This document shows, in pieces, positions 26,580 to 34,751 of a DNA stretch of 64,000 bases. The position numbers and the translations under genes were made by a program. The notes beneath the pieces are model-generated. The model made no database searches. It saw nothing but the letters and a program-made list of their open reading frames with translations, and had not been told where the DNA came from. The stretch's first letter is position 1, and the number at the start of each line of letters is the position of its first letter. Source of the DNA: DATFNI01 sp963787205 (lineage in GTDB: Bacteria > Bacteroidota > Rhodothermia > Balneolales > DATFMH01); NCBI GenBank assembly GCA_963787205.1, contig CAWBCD010000006.1:62001-126000 (forward strand). The letters run 5' to 3'.

Positions 26580-27260
26580 ATGACGATCGATCTGGAACCA
26601 TTATGGCTGACACTCGAGCTTGCACTCTCAACAACAGTGATTCTGCTGATCATTGGGGTACCTCTTGCCACGGGCCTTGCCTTTCGGTCGTTTCGATTGA
26701 AATCCGTCGTCGAGGCCATCATCAGTCTTCCATTGGTACTTCCGCCAACGGTATTGGGTTTCTATTTCCTGCTTGCTTTCAGTCCGGGAAATGCCTTTGG
26801 AAAAATGCTGGAGTCGGTCTTTGATATTCGACTCATATTCACGTTTTCGGGATTGATTTTGGGATCTGTGATCTACAGTCTTCCTTTCATGGTCCATCCG
26901 ATACAGGCAGGCTTGCAGGGACTCCCGTCCAGTTTAAAGGAAGCCTCATATACCCTCGGGAAATCCAGGACAGAAACTCTTTTCAAAGTCCTGCTGCCGA
27001 ATATAAAACCAGCCCTGCTTACCGGAATCGTGTTGTCGTTTGCGCACACCATCGGAGAATTCGGAGTGGTCCTGATGATTGGAGGGAGCATTCCGGGGCA
27101 AACCAAAGTGGCCTCCATCGCAATTTATGACGAAGTGGAAGCCCTGAATTACTCAGCGGCGCATATCTATTCCTTCCTTCTGCTTCTTGTCTCTTTTGCC
27201 ATCTTGCTGCTGGTATTTATCACCAACAAGCGACTCATTCGCAAAGGGCAACTCCTATGA
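26580..27260 (+). CDS. modB: Molybdate ABC transporter permease
   Basis: A 226-residue inner-membrane permease with about five to six transmembrane segments. It starts right after the previous stop. The transporter loop that contacts the ATPase is visible as LPSSLKEASYTLGKSRTETLFKVLLPNIKPALLTG (EAS-loop type), and SLPLVLPPTVLGFYFL is typical of ModB/CysT. With ModA and ModC it imports molybdate. It overlaps modC by 4 bp. Confidence 0.94.
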   Translation: MTIDLEPLWLTLELALSTTVILLIIGVPLATGLAFRSFRLKSVVEAIISLPLVLPPTVLGFYFLLAFSPGNAFGKMLESVFDIRLIFTFSGLILGSVIYSLPFMVHPIQAGLQGLPSSLKEASYTLGKSRTETLFKVLLPNIKPALLTGIVLSFAHTIGEFGVVLMIGGSIPGQTKVASIAIYDEVEALNYSAAHIYSFLLLLVSFAILLLVFITNKRLIRKGQLL

Positions 27261-28132
27261 TCAGGATGCGTTTCACCAAAACACTTTCTATGGCAGAAGG
27301 TGTAACGGCGCTTGAAGTTGATGCGGAGATCAGGGAAGGAAGCGTTACTACTATTTATGGGAAATCAGGCGCCGGGAAGACCACGCTTCTCAGAATTCTG
27401 GCTGGATTGCTTCAGCCAGAGCGAGGTTACATTGAAGTTGACGGAGAAGTATGGCTCGATACAAAAAAAAGGATCAACCTGTCTGTCCAGAAAAGGAGAA
27501 CCGGATTTGTTTTCCAGGATTTCGCCCTCTTTCCAAACATGACTATTGCAGAGAATCTCAGGTATGCCGCATCGCGGAAAAACGGTGACGGGTTTATGCA
27601 AGAACTCCTGGACATGGTCTCGCTTGAACAACTGGCTGACCGCAAACCGGATACGCTGTCGGGAGGACAGAAACAGCGTGTGGCATTGATCCGCGCACTG
27701 ATCAGGGAACCGCGAATATTGCTGCTTGATGAACCTTTGTCGGCTCTCGATGCCGAAATGCGCAGCGTATTGCGCGAAGAGATCTACCAACTGCACAAGA
27801 AATTCAACCTGACAACCCTGCTTGTCAGCCACGATATGGGGGAAATCTACCGGCTCTCGGACAATGTCATTCACATCGACAAGGGTAAAATCATTGATAC
27901 GGGAACACCGCATGACGTATTTGGAACCTCAAGACTCAGCAGTAAGATCCAGCTAACGGCCGAAGTGTTGGGGGTCATTCATACCGATATTGTAAATGTT
28001 GTCGAGGTTCTGATCGGCAATACTATCGTTAAAGTTATCGCCACAGATGAAGAAGTTTCAGATCTGAATATCGGCGATAAAGTGATGCTGTTCTCAAAAG
28101 CATTCAACCCGATGATCCGGAAGATTGGGTAA
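27257..28132 (+). CDS. modC: Molybdate ABC transporter ATP-binding protein
   Basis: A 291-residue ATPase. Walker A is GKSGAGKTTL, the Q loop FVFQDFALFPNMT, the signature LSGGQKQRVALIRAL, and Walker B ILLLDEPLSALD with H-loop LVSHD. A short C-terminal TOBE-like extension (about 230-291) probably senses molybdate. It overlaps modB by 4 bp and ends the plus-strand half of the molybdenum locus. The minus-strand half ends 32 bp further on, with only AT-rich sequence between. Confidence 0.94.
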   Translation: MIRMRFTKTLSMAEGVTALEVDAEIREGSVTTIYGKSGAGKTTLLRILAGLLQPERGYIEVDGEVWLDTKKRINLSVQKRRTGFVFQDFALFPNMTIAENLRYAASRKNGDGFMQELLDMVSLEQLADRKPDTLSGGQKQRVALIRALIREPRILLLDEPLSALDAEMRSVLREEIYQLHKKFNLTTLLVSHDMGEIYRLSDNVIHIDKGKIIDTGTPHDVFGTSRLSSKIQLTAEVLGVIHTDIVNVVEVLIGNTIVKVIATDEEVSDLNIGDKVMLFSKAFNPMIRKIG

Positions 28133-28164
28133 AAAATTCAAAATTTAAAATTCAGAATTAAAAA

Positions 28165-28743
28165 TTACTGCAGCGCTTTATAGTCTTCGGCCGTATCAAT
28201 ATCTACCGTACCACCCGGAAAGGGAACAGTCGTAACTTCCTGCTGGTGTTTTAGTAATAATTTTTTAGCTCCTTCATCTCCCTTTAAGGCAAGCAGTTCC
28301 GGGAAACAGATTTTTGAATAGAGGACCGGAACGCCAACGGTATCACCATACTTGCATGCCACAATTTCTTTACCAGATGAGCGTCTTTCCCGGATGAGTT
28401 TTTTGAGCAATGCGCTGTCGGCGAACGGCTGATCACAGAGCATTATGATCGTCTCCCCAATCTGTGGCGTTAGCTTAAGCAGCTTTGATAGTCCGGTTCT
28501 GATGGATGAGCCTATCCCTTCTTCCCAGTTTATATTTTTGACTACATGAACCGTTTTAGGATCAATCTCGGGCTGAATTTTCTCTGAATTGGCTCCCAGA
28601 ACGACGACTACCGGATCGCAACCGGTTTCCACCCCGGCTCGAACAGACCGGTGTATCAGGCTCTCACCTTTGTATTGCAGTAGTTGCTTCGGTTTGCCCA
28701 GCCGGGTTGATGAACCTGCCGCCAGGATGATTAGTCCGGTCAT
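28165..28743 (-). CDS. mocA: MocA-type molybdenum cofactor cytidylyltransferase
   Basis: A 192-residue nucleotidyltransferase starting at MTGLIILAAGSSTRLG; an upstream start would add 20 residues of poor match. The nucleotide-binding motif is LAAGSSTRLGKPKQLL. MLCDQPFADSALL supplies the metal-binding aspartate region (family CDQP), and GDEGAKKLL lies near the C-terminus. MocA-type enzymes add CMP to make molybdopterin cytosine dinucleotide, the cofactor form used by many xanthine-oxidase-family dehydrogenases. That fits the IorB-type enzymes at 48-56 kb. It follows the XdhC gene on the same strand. Confidence 0.88.
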   Translation of the reverse strand: MTGLIILAAGSSTRLGKPKQLLQYKGESLIHRSVRAGVETGCDPVVVVLGANSEKIQPEIDPKTVHVVKNINWEEGIGSSIRTGLSKLLKLTPQIGETIIMLCDQPFADSALLKKLIRERRSSGKEIVACKYGDTVGVPVLYSKICFPELLALKGDEGAKKLLLKHQQEVTTVPFPGGTVDIDTAEDYKALQ

Positions 28744-28862
28744 AATAGTTTTTTTGAAATTAGAAATTTGAAAATTAGCAGAGACACATATTCTAATTTC
28801 CAATTACGAATTTATATTTACTTAAATATAACTTTCGATACGTTCATTTGGGCGTCAAGAAA

Positions 28863-30005
28863 TCAATGTGCAATCGTTGTCGACTCCCTGTCGTGGATCG
28901 GCTCATCTTTCTCACGTAAATGGGAGCCCGGTTTCCCGGAAAAGACGGCGTTGATCTCTGCAAAAACGGAGAGTGCAATTTCTTCTGATGTTTCTGCCCC
29001 GATATCGAGTCCGACAGGACCATAGATATTTTGCAGTTGATCATCGCTCAAAGAGATACCGACATCCTGCAAATCATCCAGCATCTGATCCGTTCTTTTT
29101 TTCGGTCCCAAGGTTCCGATGTAGGGAAGTTTCAGTGTAATTAACTGCCGGAGCATGGCCAGATCGTAATTGTAGTTATGAGTCATCAGGATAACGGCAG
29201 TTCGTGCGTCCGGTGGGAGCTGTGGCAATACTTCATCCGGTTTTGCTACGATAATCCTGTTTGCCTTTGGGAAGCGTTCAGGAGTGGCATAGTTCGCACG
29301 CCCATCGACAAGAGTAGTCTCCCAGCCCAGGATGAGTGCTAAGTTAGTCAGTGGAATGGCATCGTTTCCGGCACCGACAATGATCAGGGAGATGGCCGGT
29401 TTCAGCAATTCGACAAACCCGGTGAGTTCATCCTCAGCGCGGTACACTTTGGTTACCGGGTTGTGGTTCGACAAAACCTCCTTTGCATCAATAATGAGCG
29501 TTTTCTTTAGTGATTCATCACCCAGGGTACCCCTGACTCCACCATCGCTATTCAGGAACAAACATGTACCCGGTTGTTCAGAAGCTTTGTTTTTCATCGA
29601 AAACAGAGTGACTACCACGGCATCCTGTCTCTTCCCAAAGAATTCTTTAAACAGTTGTATGGGATTATCCTGGTTTTCAGGATCGATCGGCTCGATGAGA
29701 ATATGAATGATCCCGTTGCATCCAAGACCAATGCCAAACTTCGCATCATCCTCGCCGGTCGTATCGTAAGTGACCAGCATTGATTTTTGCTTGAACATGA
29801 CCAGTTGCGCCTTTCGCAGTGCGTCTCCTTCCAGGCATCCTCCGCTGATCGCGCCGGTCAGCTCGCCGTCTTCAGTAACGAGCATGCGCGCGCCGGCTCT
29901 GCGATACGACGAGCCTTCGACATGTACGACGGTTGCCAGAGCGGTCTGTTTGCCGTTGCTTTGAGCTTCATCAAAGGCTTTAACAATCTGTTTTAGTTCT
30001 TTCAT
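28863..30005 (-). CDS. XdhC/CoxI family molybdenum-enzyme maturation protein
   Basis: A 380-residue protein. The N-terminal XdhC domain has ATVVHVEGSSYRRAGARMLV, GAISGGCLEGD and GIGLGCNGIIHILIEPI. The C-terminal Rossmann domain has IIVGAGNDAIPLTNLA, then VDGRANYATPERFP and IYGPVGLDIGAETSEEIALSV. XdhC proteins bind Moco, protect or promote its sulfuration and deliver it to molybdenum hydroxylases. It lies between moaA and mocA on the minus strand, consistent with serving the xanthine-oxidase-type enzymes encoded about 18 kb away. Confidence 0.93.
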   Translation of the reverse strand: MKELKQIVKAFDEAQSNGKQTALATVVHVEGSSYRRAGARMLVTEDGELTGAISGGCLEGDALRKAQLVMFKQKSMLVTYDTTGEDDAKFGIGLGCNGIIHILIEPIDPENQDNPIQLFKEFFGKRQDAVVVTLFSMKNKASEQPGTCLFLNSDGGVRGTLGDESLKKTLIIDAKEVLSNHNPVTKVYRAEDELTGFVELLKPAISLIIVGAGNDAIPLTNLALILGWETTLVDGRANYATPERFPKANRIIVAKPDEVLPQLPPDARTAVILMTHNYNYDLAMLRQLITLKLPYIGTLGPKKRTDQMLDDLQDVGISLSDDQLQNIYGPVGLDIGAETSEEIALSVFAEINAVFSGKPGSHLREKDEPIHDRESTTIAH

Positions 30006-30073
30006 GGCAGATCTATCAGGATTATCAGATGACGAGTCTGATTATTGGTTTATTATCTCATGCAAAACGCTTT

Positions 30074-30142
30074 AACCCACCCCTTAACCCCTCCGAAGGA
30101 GGGGAGTTTTATTTTCCCCTCTTGGGAGGGGTTGGGGTAGGT
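30074..30142. repeat. Dispersed palindromic repeat of CCCCTCC/GGAGGGG type
   Basis: An intergenic element between xdhC and moaA with nested inverted repeats: outer ends ACCCACCCC and GGGGTAGGT (complementary with one mismatch), inner AACCCCTCC, GGAGGGG, CCCCTC and GAGGGGTT blocks around a TTTTATTTT centre. It has no coding capacity. This compositional type is frequent between genes in Bacteroidota genomes (from memory); copy number here needs a genome search. Confidence 0.6.
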
Positions 30143-30175
30143 CCCCAAGGTTTCTTGAAAATTATTCGTCTAACA

Positions 30176-31168
30176 TCACCCACCCAGTACCGACATCGAC
30201 TCCATCACCGTTCTTTTGTTCAATGCTTCTGCCGCAAATCCGTCCTTCTCGCGCATGCGAACAGCGTTGATGATGGCCAGTTCAAGCTGTTCGGTGGATG
30301 CTCCCATACGCATCACGTCACGAAGGTTGACAACGGGCGGACCGTACAAACAAGTCCTCAGATCACCGGTCGCTGATAGCCGAATGCGGTTGCAGGTACC
30401 GCAGAATGTCCGGCTAAATGACGCTATGATGCCAAAGCCACCCTTGTAGCCCGGAATCCGGTAATTTTCAGAGGTAGATGTTGCAGCTGAAGCGATTTTT
30501 TCAATATCCGGATAATGGTCGTTGATGTAAGCATAAATCTCATTGTGATCCCACCGGATGGAATCGAAAGACTCACTCCCGTTGAACGGCATTTCCTCAA
30601 GAAAACGAACGGATATCGGATAGTCTTTGGTGAGTTCAATAAACGGAAGGATGTCCTCTTCATTTTTCCCTTTCATCAGAACACAGTTAATCTTGAGCTC
30701 AAACCCGGCATCCAGAAGCTTGAAGATGCCCGAGTACACTTCGTCAAACTTATCCCGCCGCGTAATTTGGTAAAACCTCTCCCTGTTCAGCGAGTCCAGG
30801 CTCAGATTGATGGTATCGATGCCGATTTCTTTCAGCTCACTGATATACTGCTGCAAAAGTGTTCCGTTGGTGGTAATGGTCAGTTCCTTCAGTCCGTCAA
30901 CGGATCGCAGATTTCTTAAAAAATTGATTATATCTTTACGCACGAAGGGCTCCCCGCCGGTCACCCTTATTTTCGTAATGCCAAGCCGGCAAAAGATTTC
31001 CGAAAGTTGATGAAGCTCTTCGAATGTCAGCAGGTCATCTCGCGGAACAAAATGCATCCCTTCTTCCGGCATGCAGTACTGGCACCGGAAGTTGCAGCGG
31101 TCGGTTACCGAAAGCCTCAGATAGCTTATTTTCCGGCCATGTGGATCAAGTAAGGAATGATTTGTCAT
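30176..31168 (-). CDS. moaA: GTP 3',8-cyclase MoaA (radical SAM)
   Basis: A 330-residue radical SAM enzyme. The N-terminal SAM cluster motif is CNFRCQYC in SVTDRCNFRCQYCMPEEG. The C-terminal second 4Fe-4S cluster region is FCGTCNRIRLSATGDLRTCLYG. It ends in GG, the functionally needed MoaA tail (VLGG). It makes 3',8-cyclo-7,8-dihydro-GTP, the first step of molybdopterin synthesis, then handled by MoaC (23.5 kb). It is 6 bp downstream of moaE on the same strand. Confidence 0.97.
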   Translation of the reverse strand: MTNHSLLDPHGRKISYLRLSVTDRCNFRCQYCMPEEGMHFVPRDDLLTFEELHQLSEIFCRLGITKIRVTGGEPFVRKDIINFLRNLRSVDGLKELTITTNGTLLQQYISELKEIGIDTINLSLDSLNRERFYQITRRDKFDEVYSGIFKLLDAGFELKINCVLMKGKNEEDILPFIELTKDYPISVRFLEEMPFNGSESFDSIRWDHNEIYAYINDHYPDIEKIASAATSTSENYRIPGYKGGFGIIASFSRTFCGTCNRIRLSATGDLRTCLYGPPVVNLRDVMRMGASTEQLELAIINAVRMREKDGFAAEALNKRTVMESMSVLGG

Positions 31169-31174
31169 ATCAGA

Positions 31175-31588
31175 TTACGGGTGTGCGTTCACCCAAATAC
31201 TTTTATCTTCGAAAAATTCTTTTTTCCAGATCGGAACCGTTTTCTTCAACTCGTCAATTAGAAACCGGCAAGATTCAAACGATGCCTGGCGATGAGAGGA
31301 TGAAACTCCGATCAGCACCACAGGCTCACCAATTTTCTTATCACCTTCGACGTGCAGGATGACAACCTTGTCCAGTTCCCATTTTGCTTTGGCGTCACCG
31401 GCAAGCTTCTCCATCTGCTTCAGGGCCATGGTACGATAGGTCTCAAAGTTGAGTTTGACTACCGGCTTGTCATCAGAATGGTTTCGAACCGTCCCGATGA
31501 AAAGGTTTACGGCCCCGGCCGATGGGGACTGAAGGTATTCATATGCTTCATTAAGATCGATATGGTCGACAATACGGATTAACATCAT
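31175..31588 (-). CDS. moaE: Molybdopterin synthase catalytic subunit MoaE
   Basis: A 137-residue MoaE. Visible blocks are FIGTVRNHSDDKPVVKLNFETY, VILHVEGDKKIGEPVVLIGVSSSHRQASFESC and TVPIWKKEFFEDKSIWV, the last holding the conserved lysines that receive sulfur. With MoaD it inserts the dithiolene sulfurs of molybdopterin. The start ATG directly follows the moaD stop codon; a second ATG is one codon in. Confidence 0.96.
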   Translation of the reverse strand: MMLIRIVDHIDLNEAYEYLQSPSAGAVNLFIGTVRNHSDDKPVVKLNFETYRTMALKQMEKLAGDAKAKWELDKVVILHVEGDKKIGEPVVLIGVSSSHRQASFESCRFLIDELKKTVPIWKKEFFEDKSIWVNAHP

Positions 31589-31828
31589 TTACCCTCCGCT
31601 GACTGGTGGGATAAGCGCCAGTTCGGCCGATGGGAGTATGGGATCGTTGTCGTCGGCGAAACGATTGTCGACGGCTATAGCCAGTGACCTGAGTTCGCCC
31701 ATTGCCGGATACTGAGTAAACAACCATTTTCTGAGATCAGAGACCGTATGAATCGTCGAATGATCACTAACTTTCAAAATGTCGTCTCCGACAATGTCTT
31801 TTGTGATACCAAACAGCAGGATTTCCAT
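31589..31828 (-). CDS. moaD: Molybdopterin synthase sulfur-carrier subunit MoaD
   Basis: A 79-residue ubiquitin-fold protein ending in PPVSGG, the essential C-terminal Gly-Gly that becomes a thiocarboxylate. It starts MEILLFGITKDIVG and contains LRKWLFTQYPAM, AIAVDNRFADDND and ELALIPPVSGG. It carries sulfur to MoaE, encoded immediately downstream. It heads the minus-strand cofactor operon moaD-moaE-moaA-xdhC-mocA. Confidence 0.96.
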   Translation of the reverse strand: MEILLFGITKDIVGDDILKVSDHSTIHTVSDLRKWLFTQYPAMGELRSLAIAVDNRFADDNDPILPSAELALIPPVSGG

Positions 31829-32014
31829 CGTGCTATTAAACTTTGTGTGAATGATCCGGCTTGTTAACTACATAAACCGGTACCTCCGGAATTGTTATAC
31901 CACCTATGTTACCTGACGCGGAGCAGTTAAGCAATTTAATTTCAAATTTTAATGTTCGGAAGCTGTAAATCTGATACTCCCCCTAGCGGATTTGATCCAA
32001 TCTTTATCCAAAAA

Positions 32015-32524
32015 CTACAAAATTGTGTTGTCAGCGTGTAATTCCCTCAGGAGCCCGAACAGATCCAGGGGCGCAGTATACATATGAATGGAACCGTCGG
32101 CGTTATGCGGCCAGAGATTCTGGGGACGATCCCAGTACAATTCGAGTCCGTTTTGGTCAGGATCATTGAGATAGAGGGCTTCGGATACACCATGGTCGGC
32201 CGAGCCGGTAAGCGGGTAGTCTGCTTCAACCAGACGTTTCAGAATCGTTGCGAGATCCTTGCGGGTAGGATAAAGAATGGCCGCATGGTATAATCCTGGG
32301 TGTCCCGGGTCGGCAGGTTCCGTATCCTTGCTGTGCCAGGTATTCAGTCCGATATGGTGATGATAACCGCCGGCCGAGATAAATGCGGCCTGATCACCCA
32401 TCCGGGTTATGAGTTCGAAACCAAGCAGATCGCAATAAAATGCGAGGGAACGGTCCAGGTCGGAGACCTTCAGATGAACATGGCCAATCCGCGTTTGAGC
32501 GGGAACCGTATAATCGTTGTTCAT
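32015..32524 (-). CDS. VOC-superfamily (glyoxalase/catechol 2,3-dioxygenase-like) protein
   Basis: A 169-residue vicinal-oxygen-chelate protein with two beta-alpha-beta-beta-beta modules. Likely metal ligands are His in IGHVHLKV, His in SADHGVSEALY and Glu in NGLELYWDRP, the H-H-E set of this superfamily. YHHHIGLNTW lies between. It resembles the CatE-type group (extradiol dioxygenase-like); substrate unknown. It is followed upstream by the NAD(P)-binding protein and the Rrf2 regulator, all on the minus strand with short gaps, which suggests one stress-responsive unit. Confidence 0.85.
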   Translation of the reverse strand: MNNDYTVPAQTRIGHVHLKVSDLDRSLAFYCDLLGFELITRMGDQAAFISAGGYHHHIGLNTWHSKDTEPADPGHPGLYHAAILYPTRKDLATILKRLVEADYPLTGSADHGVSEALYLNDPDQNGLELYWDRPQNLWPHNADGSIHMYTAPLDLFGLLRELHADNTIL

Positions 32525-32564
32525 ATGTTAAAATAAAGTACTGTGAATTGTACAGGCCGTCGCA

Positions 32565-33221
32565 TCAATACGCAACAGTGAACCGTTTCTTGATAAAATT
32601 GTTGTTTTCGAGTTCATCCAGGAGAGACACGGACAAGTCCTCAGCTGAAATCTTGCTCTCTCCGTTTTCATCGAAAACCGGCTGGTCGGTTCCAACCCGG
32701 TACTTGCCGGTGCGTCCGGTATCGATACCGGGGTGCATCAGGATTGCGGGACTCAGGAATGTCCAATCCAGATCCTTTTCATTGCGCAAAATATCCAGGT
32801 AATCGCGGGCTGCTTTTGCCCCTTCTTTATACTCTTTCGGAAAATCGGGTGTGTCAACCAGTTGTTTACCCGGTGCGATTTCAAGGCTGCCGGCACCTCC
32901 AATCACAAGATAACGTTTAACCCCGGCGCTTTTCACAGCATCCTGGATAACCTGAGAACCTTTCAGAAAATCGTTGTAAATGTTGGGATCGTCCCAGCCG
33001 GGATTATAGGCATTCAACACGGCATCGTGATCGGCCAGCACTCCGGCAAGCTTATCATCTTCAAAAATATCGCATCCGACAGCGGTTATGTGATGATCAT
33101 TGTTTGTGTTAATCTTTTCAGGATGGCGTGCTATTGCAGTTACCATATGTCCGCGACGTACTCCTTCCGCTAGAAGTGCAGAACCAACAAATCCTGAAGC
33201 CCCAATAATTGCAATATTCAT
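32565..33221 (-). CDS. NAD(P)H-binding (atypical SDR, YwnB-like) protein
   Basis: A 218-residue Rossmann protein starting at MNIAIIGASGFVGSALL, with the GASGFVGS dinucleotide loop. A start three codons earlier is possible. Other markers are HDAVLNAYNPGW, YLVIGGAGSLEI and LDWTFLSPAILMHPG, as in NAD(P)H-binding proteins of the YwnB/biliverdin-reductase-B-like group. It is directly downstream of an Rrf2 regulator. The same pairing exists in Bacillus (ywnA-ywnB), so the regulator probably controls it. Substrate unknown. Confidence 0.87.
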   Translation of the reverse strand: MNIAIIGASGFVGSALLAEGVRRGHMVTAIARHPEKINTNNDHHITAVGCDIFEDDKLAGVLADHDAVLNAYNPGWDDPNIYNDFLKGSQVIQDAVKSAGVKRYLVIGGAGSLEIAPGKQLVDTPDFPKEYKEGAKAARDYLDILRNEKDLDWTFLSPAILMHPGIDTGRTGKYRVGTDQPVFDENGESKISAEDLSVSLLDELENNNFIKKRFTVAY

Positions 33222-33264
33222 AGTTATCATTTATTAAATTAAAAATTACAGTAGCAGACAAAAA

Positions 33265-33675
33265 TCATTCAAATTGACTGCAAAAATCCTGTAGTGTTAT
33301 TTTGCTCAAATTCGTAACCATGGCCTCCTCAATTTCGCTATAAAGTTCATCCAGCCATCCATTGATCTGTCGTCCGACGGGACACTGTTGATTGGGTTCG
33401 TTTTTTAAGCGTCCCAAAATCTGAGTCGGTTGAATAGCATGATAAACATCAGCAAGGCAGATCGTTGACGCATTTCTTGCCAGACGGCTTCCACCGCTTT
33501 TCCCCGCTTTACAGGCTACCAGCCCAAACCTGCGCAGGTTGCCAATTTCTTTACGCACCAAAACCGGATTGATATTGATACTGCCGGCAATGTAATCCGA
33601 AGACAACCACTCTTCGTTTGTAGTAGCCAGTAACGTAAGTATATGAATTGAAACAGGAAACTGAGAACCGGTCAT
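33265..33675 (-). CDS. Rrf2 family transcriptional regulator (YwnA-like)
   Basis: A 136-residue winged-helix regulator starting at MTGSQFPVSIHIL. The recognition region is SSDYIAGSININPVLVRKEIGNLRRFGLV and the wing AGKSGGSRLA. The cysteine triad that holds an Fe-S cluster in IscR/NsrR is not present; isolated Cys occur in VACKAGK, TICLADV and QQCPVG. Like YwnA it may sense redox or electrophile stress through one thiol (inference). It lies 43 bp upstream of its probable target gene. Confidence 0.88.
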   Translation of the reverse strand: MTGSQFPVSIHILTLLATTNEEWLSSDYIAGSININPVLVRKEIGNLRRFGLVACKAGKSGGSRLARNASTICLADVYHAIQPTQILGRLKNEPNQQCPVGRQINGWLDELYSEIEEAMVTNLSKITLQDFCSQFE

Positions 33676-33916
33676 ATTGTAACTTTTTTTATTACAGAAT
33701 AAAATATGCATTTCCACGTTTCGAACAAATTTTATTTTCGTGCTCTGGATTATTTAAAATCAGCAGGGAAATGATTCTTCTGGTATATGAAATCGAATGA
33801 TGTGAAGATAATCTGTGGATCTGGGAACTATACACTTTTTTAATTGATAATTATAAGATTAGATATGTTTGTTTTATTACCTTTTTAGATAGGATGACCA
33901 TTATAAGGTTATCAAA

Positions 33917-34585
33917 ATGAGTTTCTATCAAGGCGTAATTTCTGAGATAATAAAAGTGGAGGCGCAGAGGATTCTGCAGCACGAGCAGCTCAAGAATCGT
34001 TTCTTTGCGAATATCAGTCATGAATTCAGGACACCTCTGACCTTGATTCTTGGTCCACTGAAAGACATACTTTCCCGGCGGGAGGAAACCGGAATAATCC
34101 CGGTAAAAGTTTCTTTGCTAAAACTGATGCAAAAGAATGCCACACGGCTTTTAGGTGAGATCAACCAACTGCTTGATCTGTCTAAAATCGATGCCGGTGA
34201 GATTCCGTTGAGTATTCAGGACACTGATTTGGTAGCCCTGATATCAGAAACGGTTCTTTCATTTGTACCAATGGCCGAAGCAAAACAAATCTGGCTCTCT
34301 TACCATCCCCAAAAAGAGCGGCTGGCAATAGAAGCGGATCCGCAACGCTTGGGACAGGCAATTGGCAATTTGGTGTCCAACGCCCTGAAGTTTACAACGG
34401 AGGGCGGTTCCGTGGACGTTTTTGCTGTGCAATCGGATTTTCCCAGCCAATCCGTTCAAATTAAAGTGTCAGACACCGGAATCGGTATCTCTAATGACGA
34501 ATTACCCCACATTTTTGATCGGTTTTATCAGTCTGCGCAAAAGCCGGGCATGATAAATTCAGGGACAGGTATTGGACTGGCCTGA
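33917..34585 (+). pseudogene. Truncated histidine kinase, remnant of a hybrid two-component system
   Basis: A 222-residue fragment covering only the kinase core. It has the H box in FFANISHEFRTPLTLILGPL, a form typical of Bacteroidota hybrid two-component systems, then the N box (LVSNALKFT) and G1 (VSDTGIGIS). It stops at GTGIGLA, inside the G2 box, so the last part of the ATP lid and the final strands are missing. The large periplasmic beta-propeller sensor and the receiver/AraC output expected on either side are also absent. It is probably decayed. Frames beyond the stop do not resume the family. It may once have controlled the nearby glycosidase genes. Confidence 0.72.
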
Positions 34586-34676
34586 AGATGAACCGGAAAT
34601 GGGTACGCAAGTAAGGTCCCTGATCGGATGCTATTTGAAATCTCACGGCATCATTACAATTTCCGACCAATTTATG

Positions 34677-34706
34677 AAGCCCCCATGCTTTGGGACGGGG
34701 GCTTTT
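34677..34706 (+). terminator. Rho-independent terminator-like hairpin
   Basis: AAGCCCCC (34677-34684) pairs with GGGGGCTT (34697-34704), loop of 12, followed by TT. It lies between the kinase remnant and the convergent PAS kinase gene, and could serve the plus strand. Confidence 0.65.
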
Positions 34707-34751
34707 CTGTATGATGAACAACAGGAGGTGTTGATCATCAGATGTTTGGCT

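Noticed and set aside
30074..30142. Insertion sequence end or short gene
   Set aside because: Only short nested palindromes, no transposase frame on either strand; treated as a dispersed repeat.
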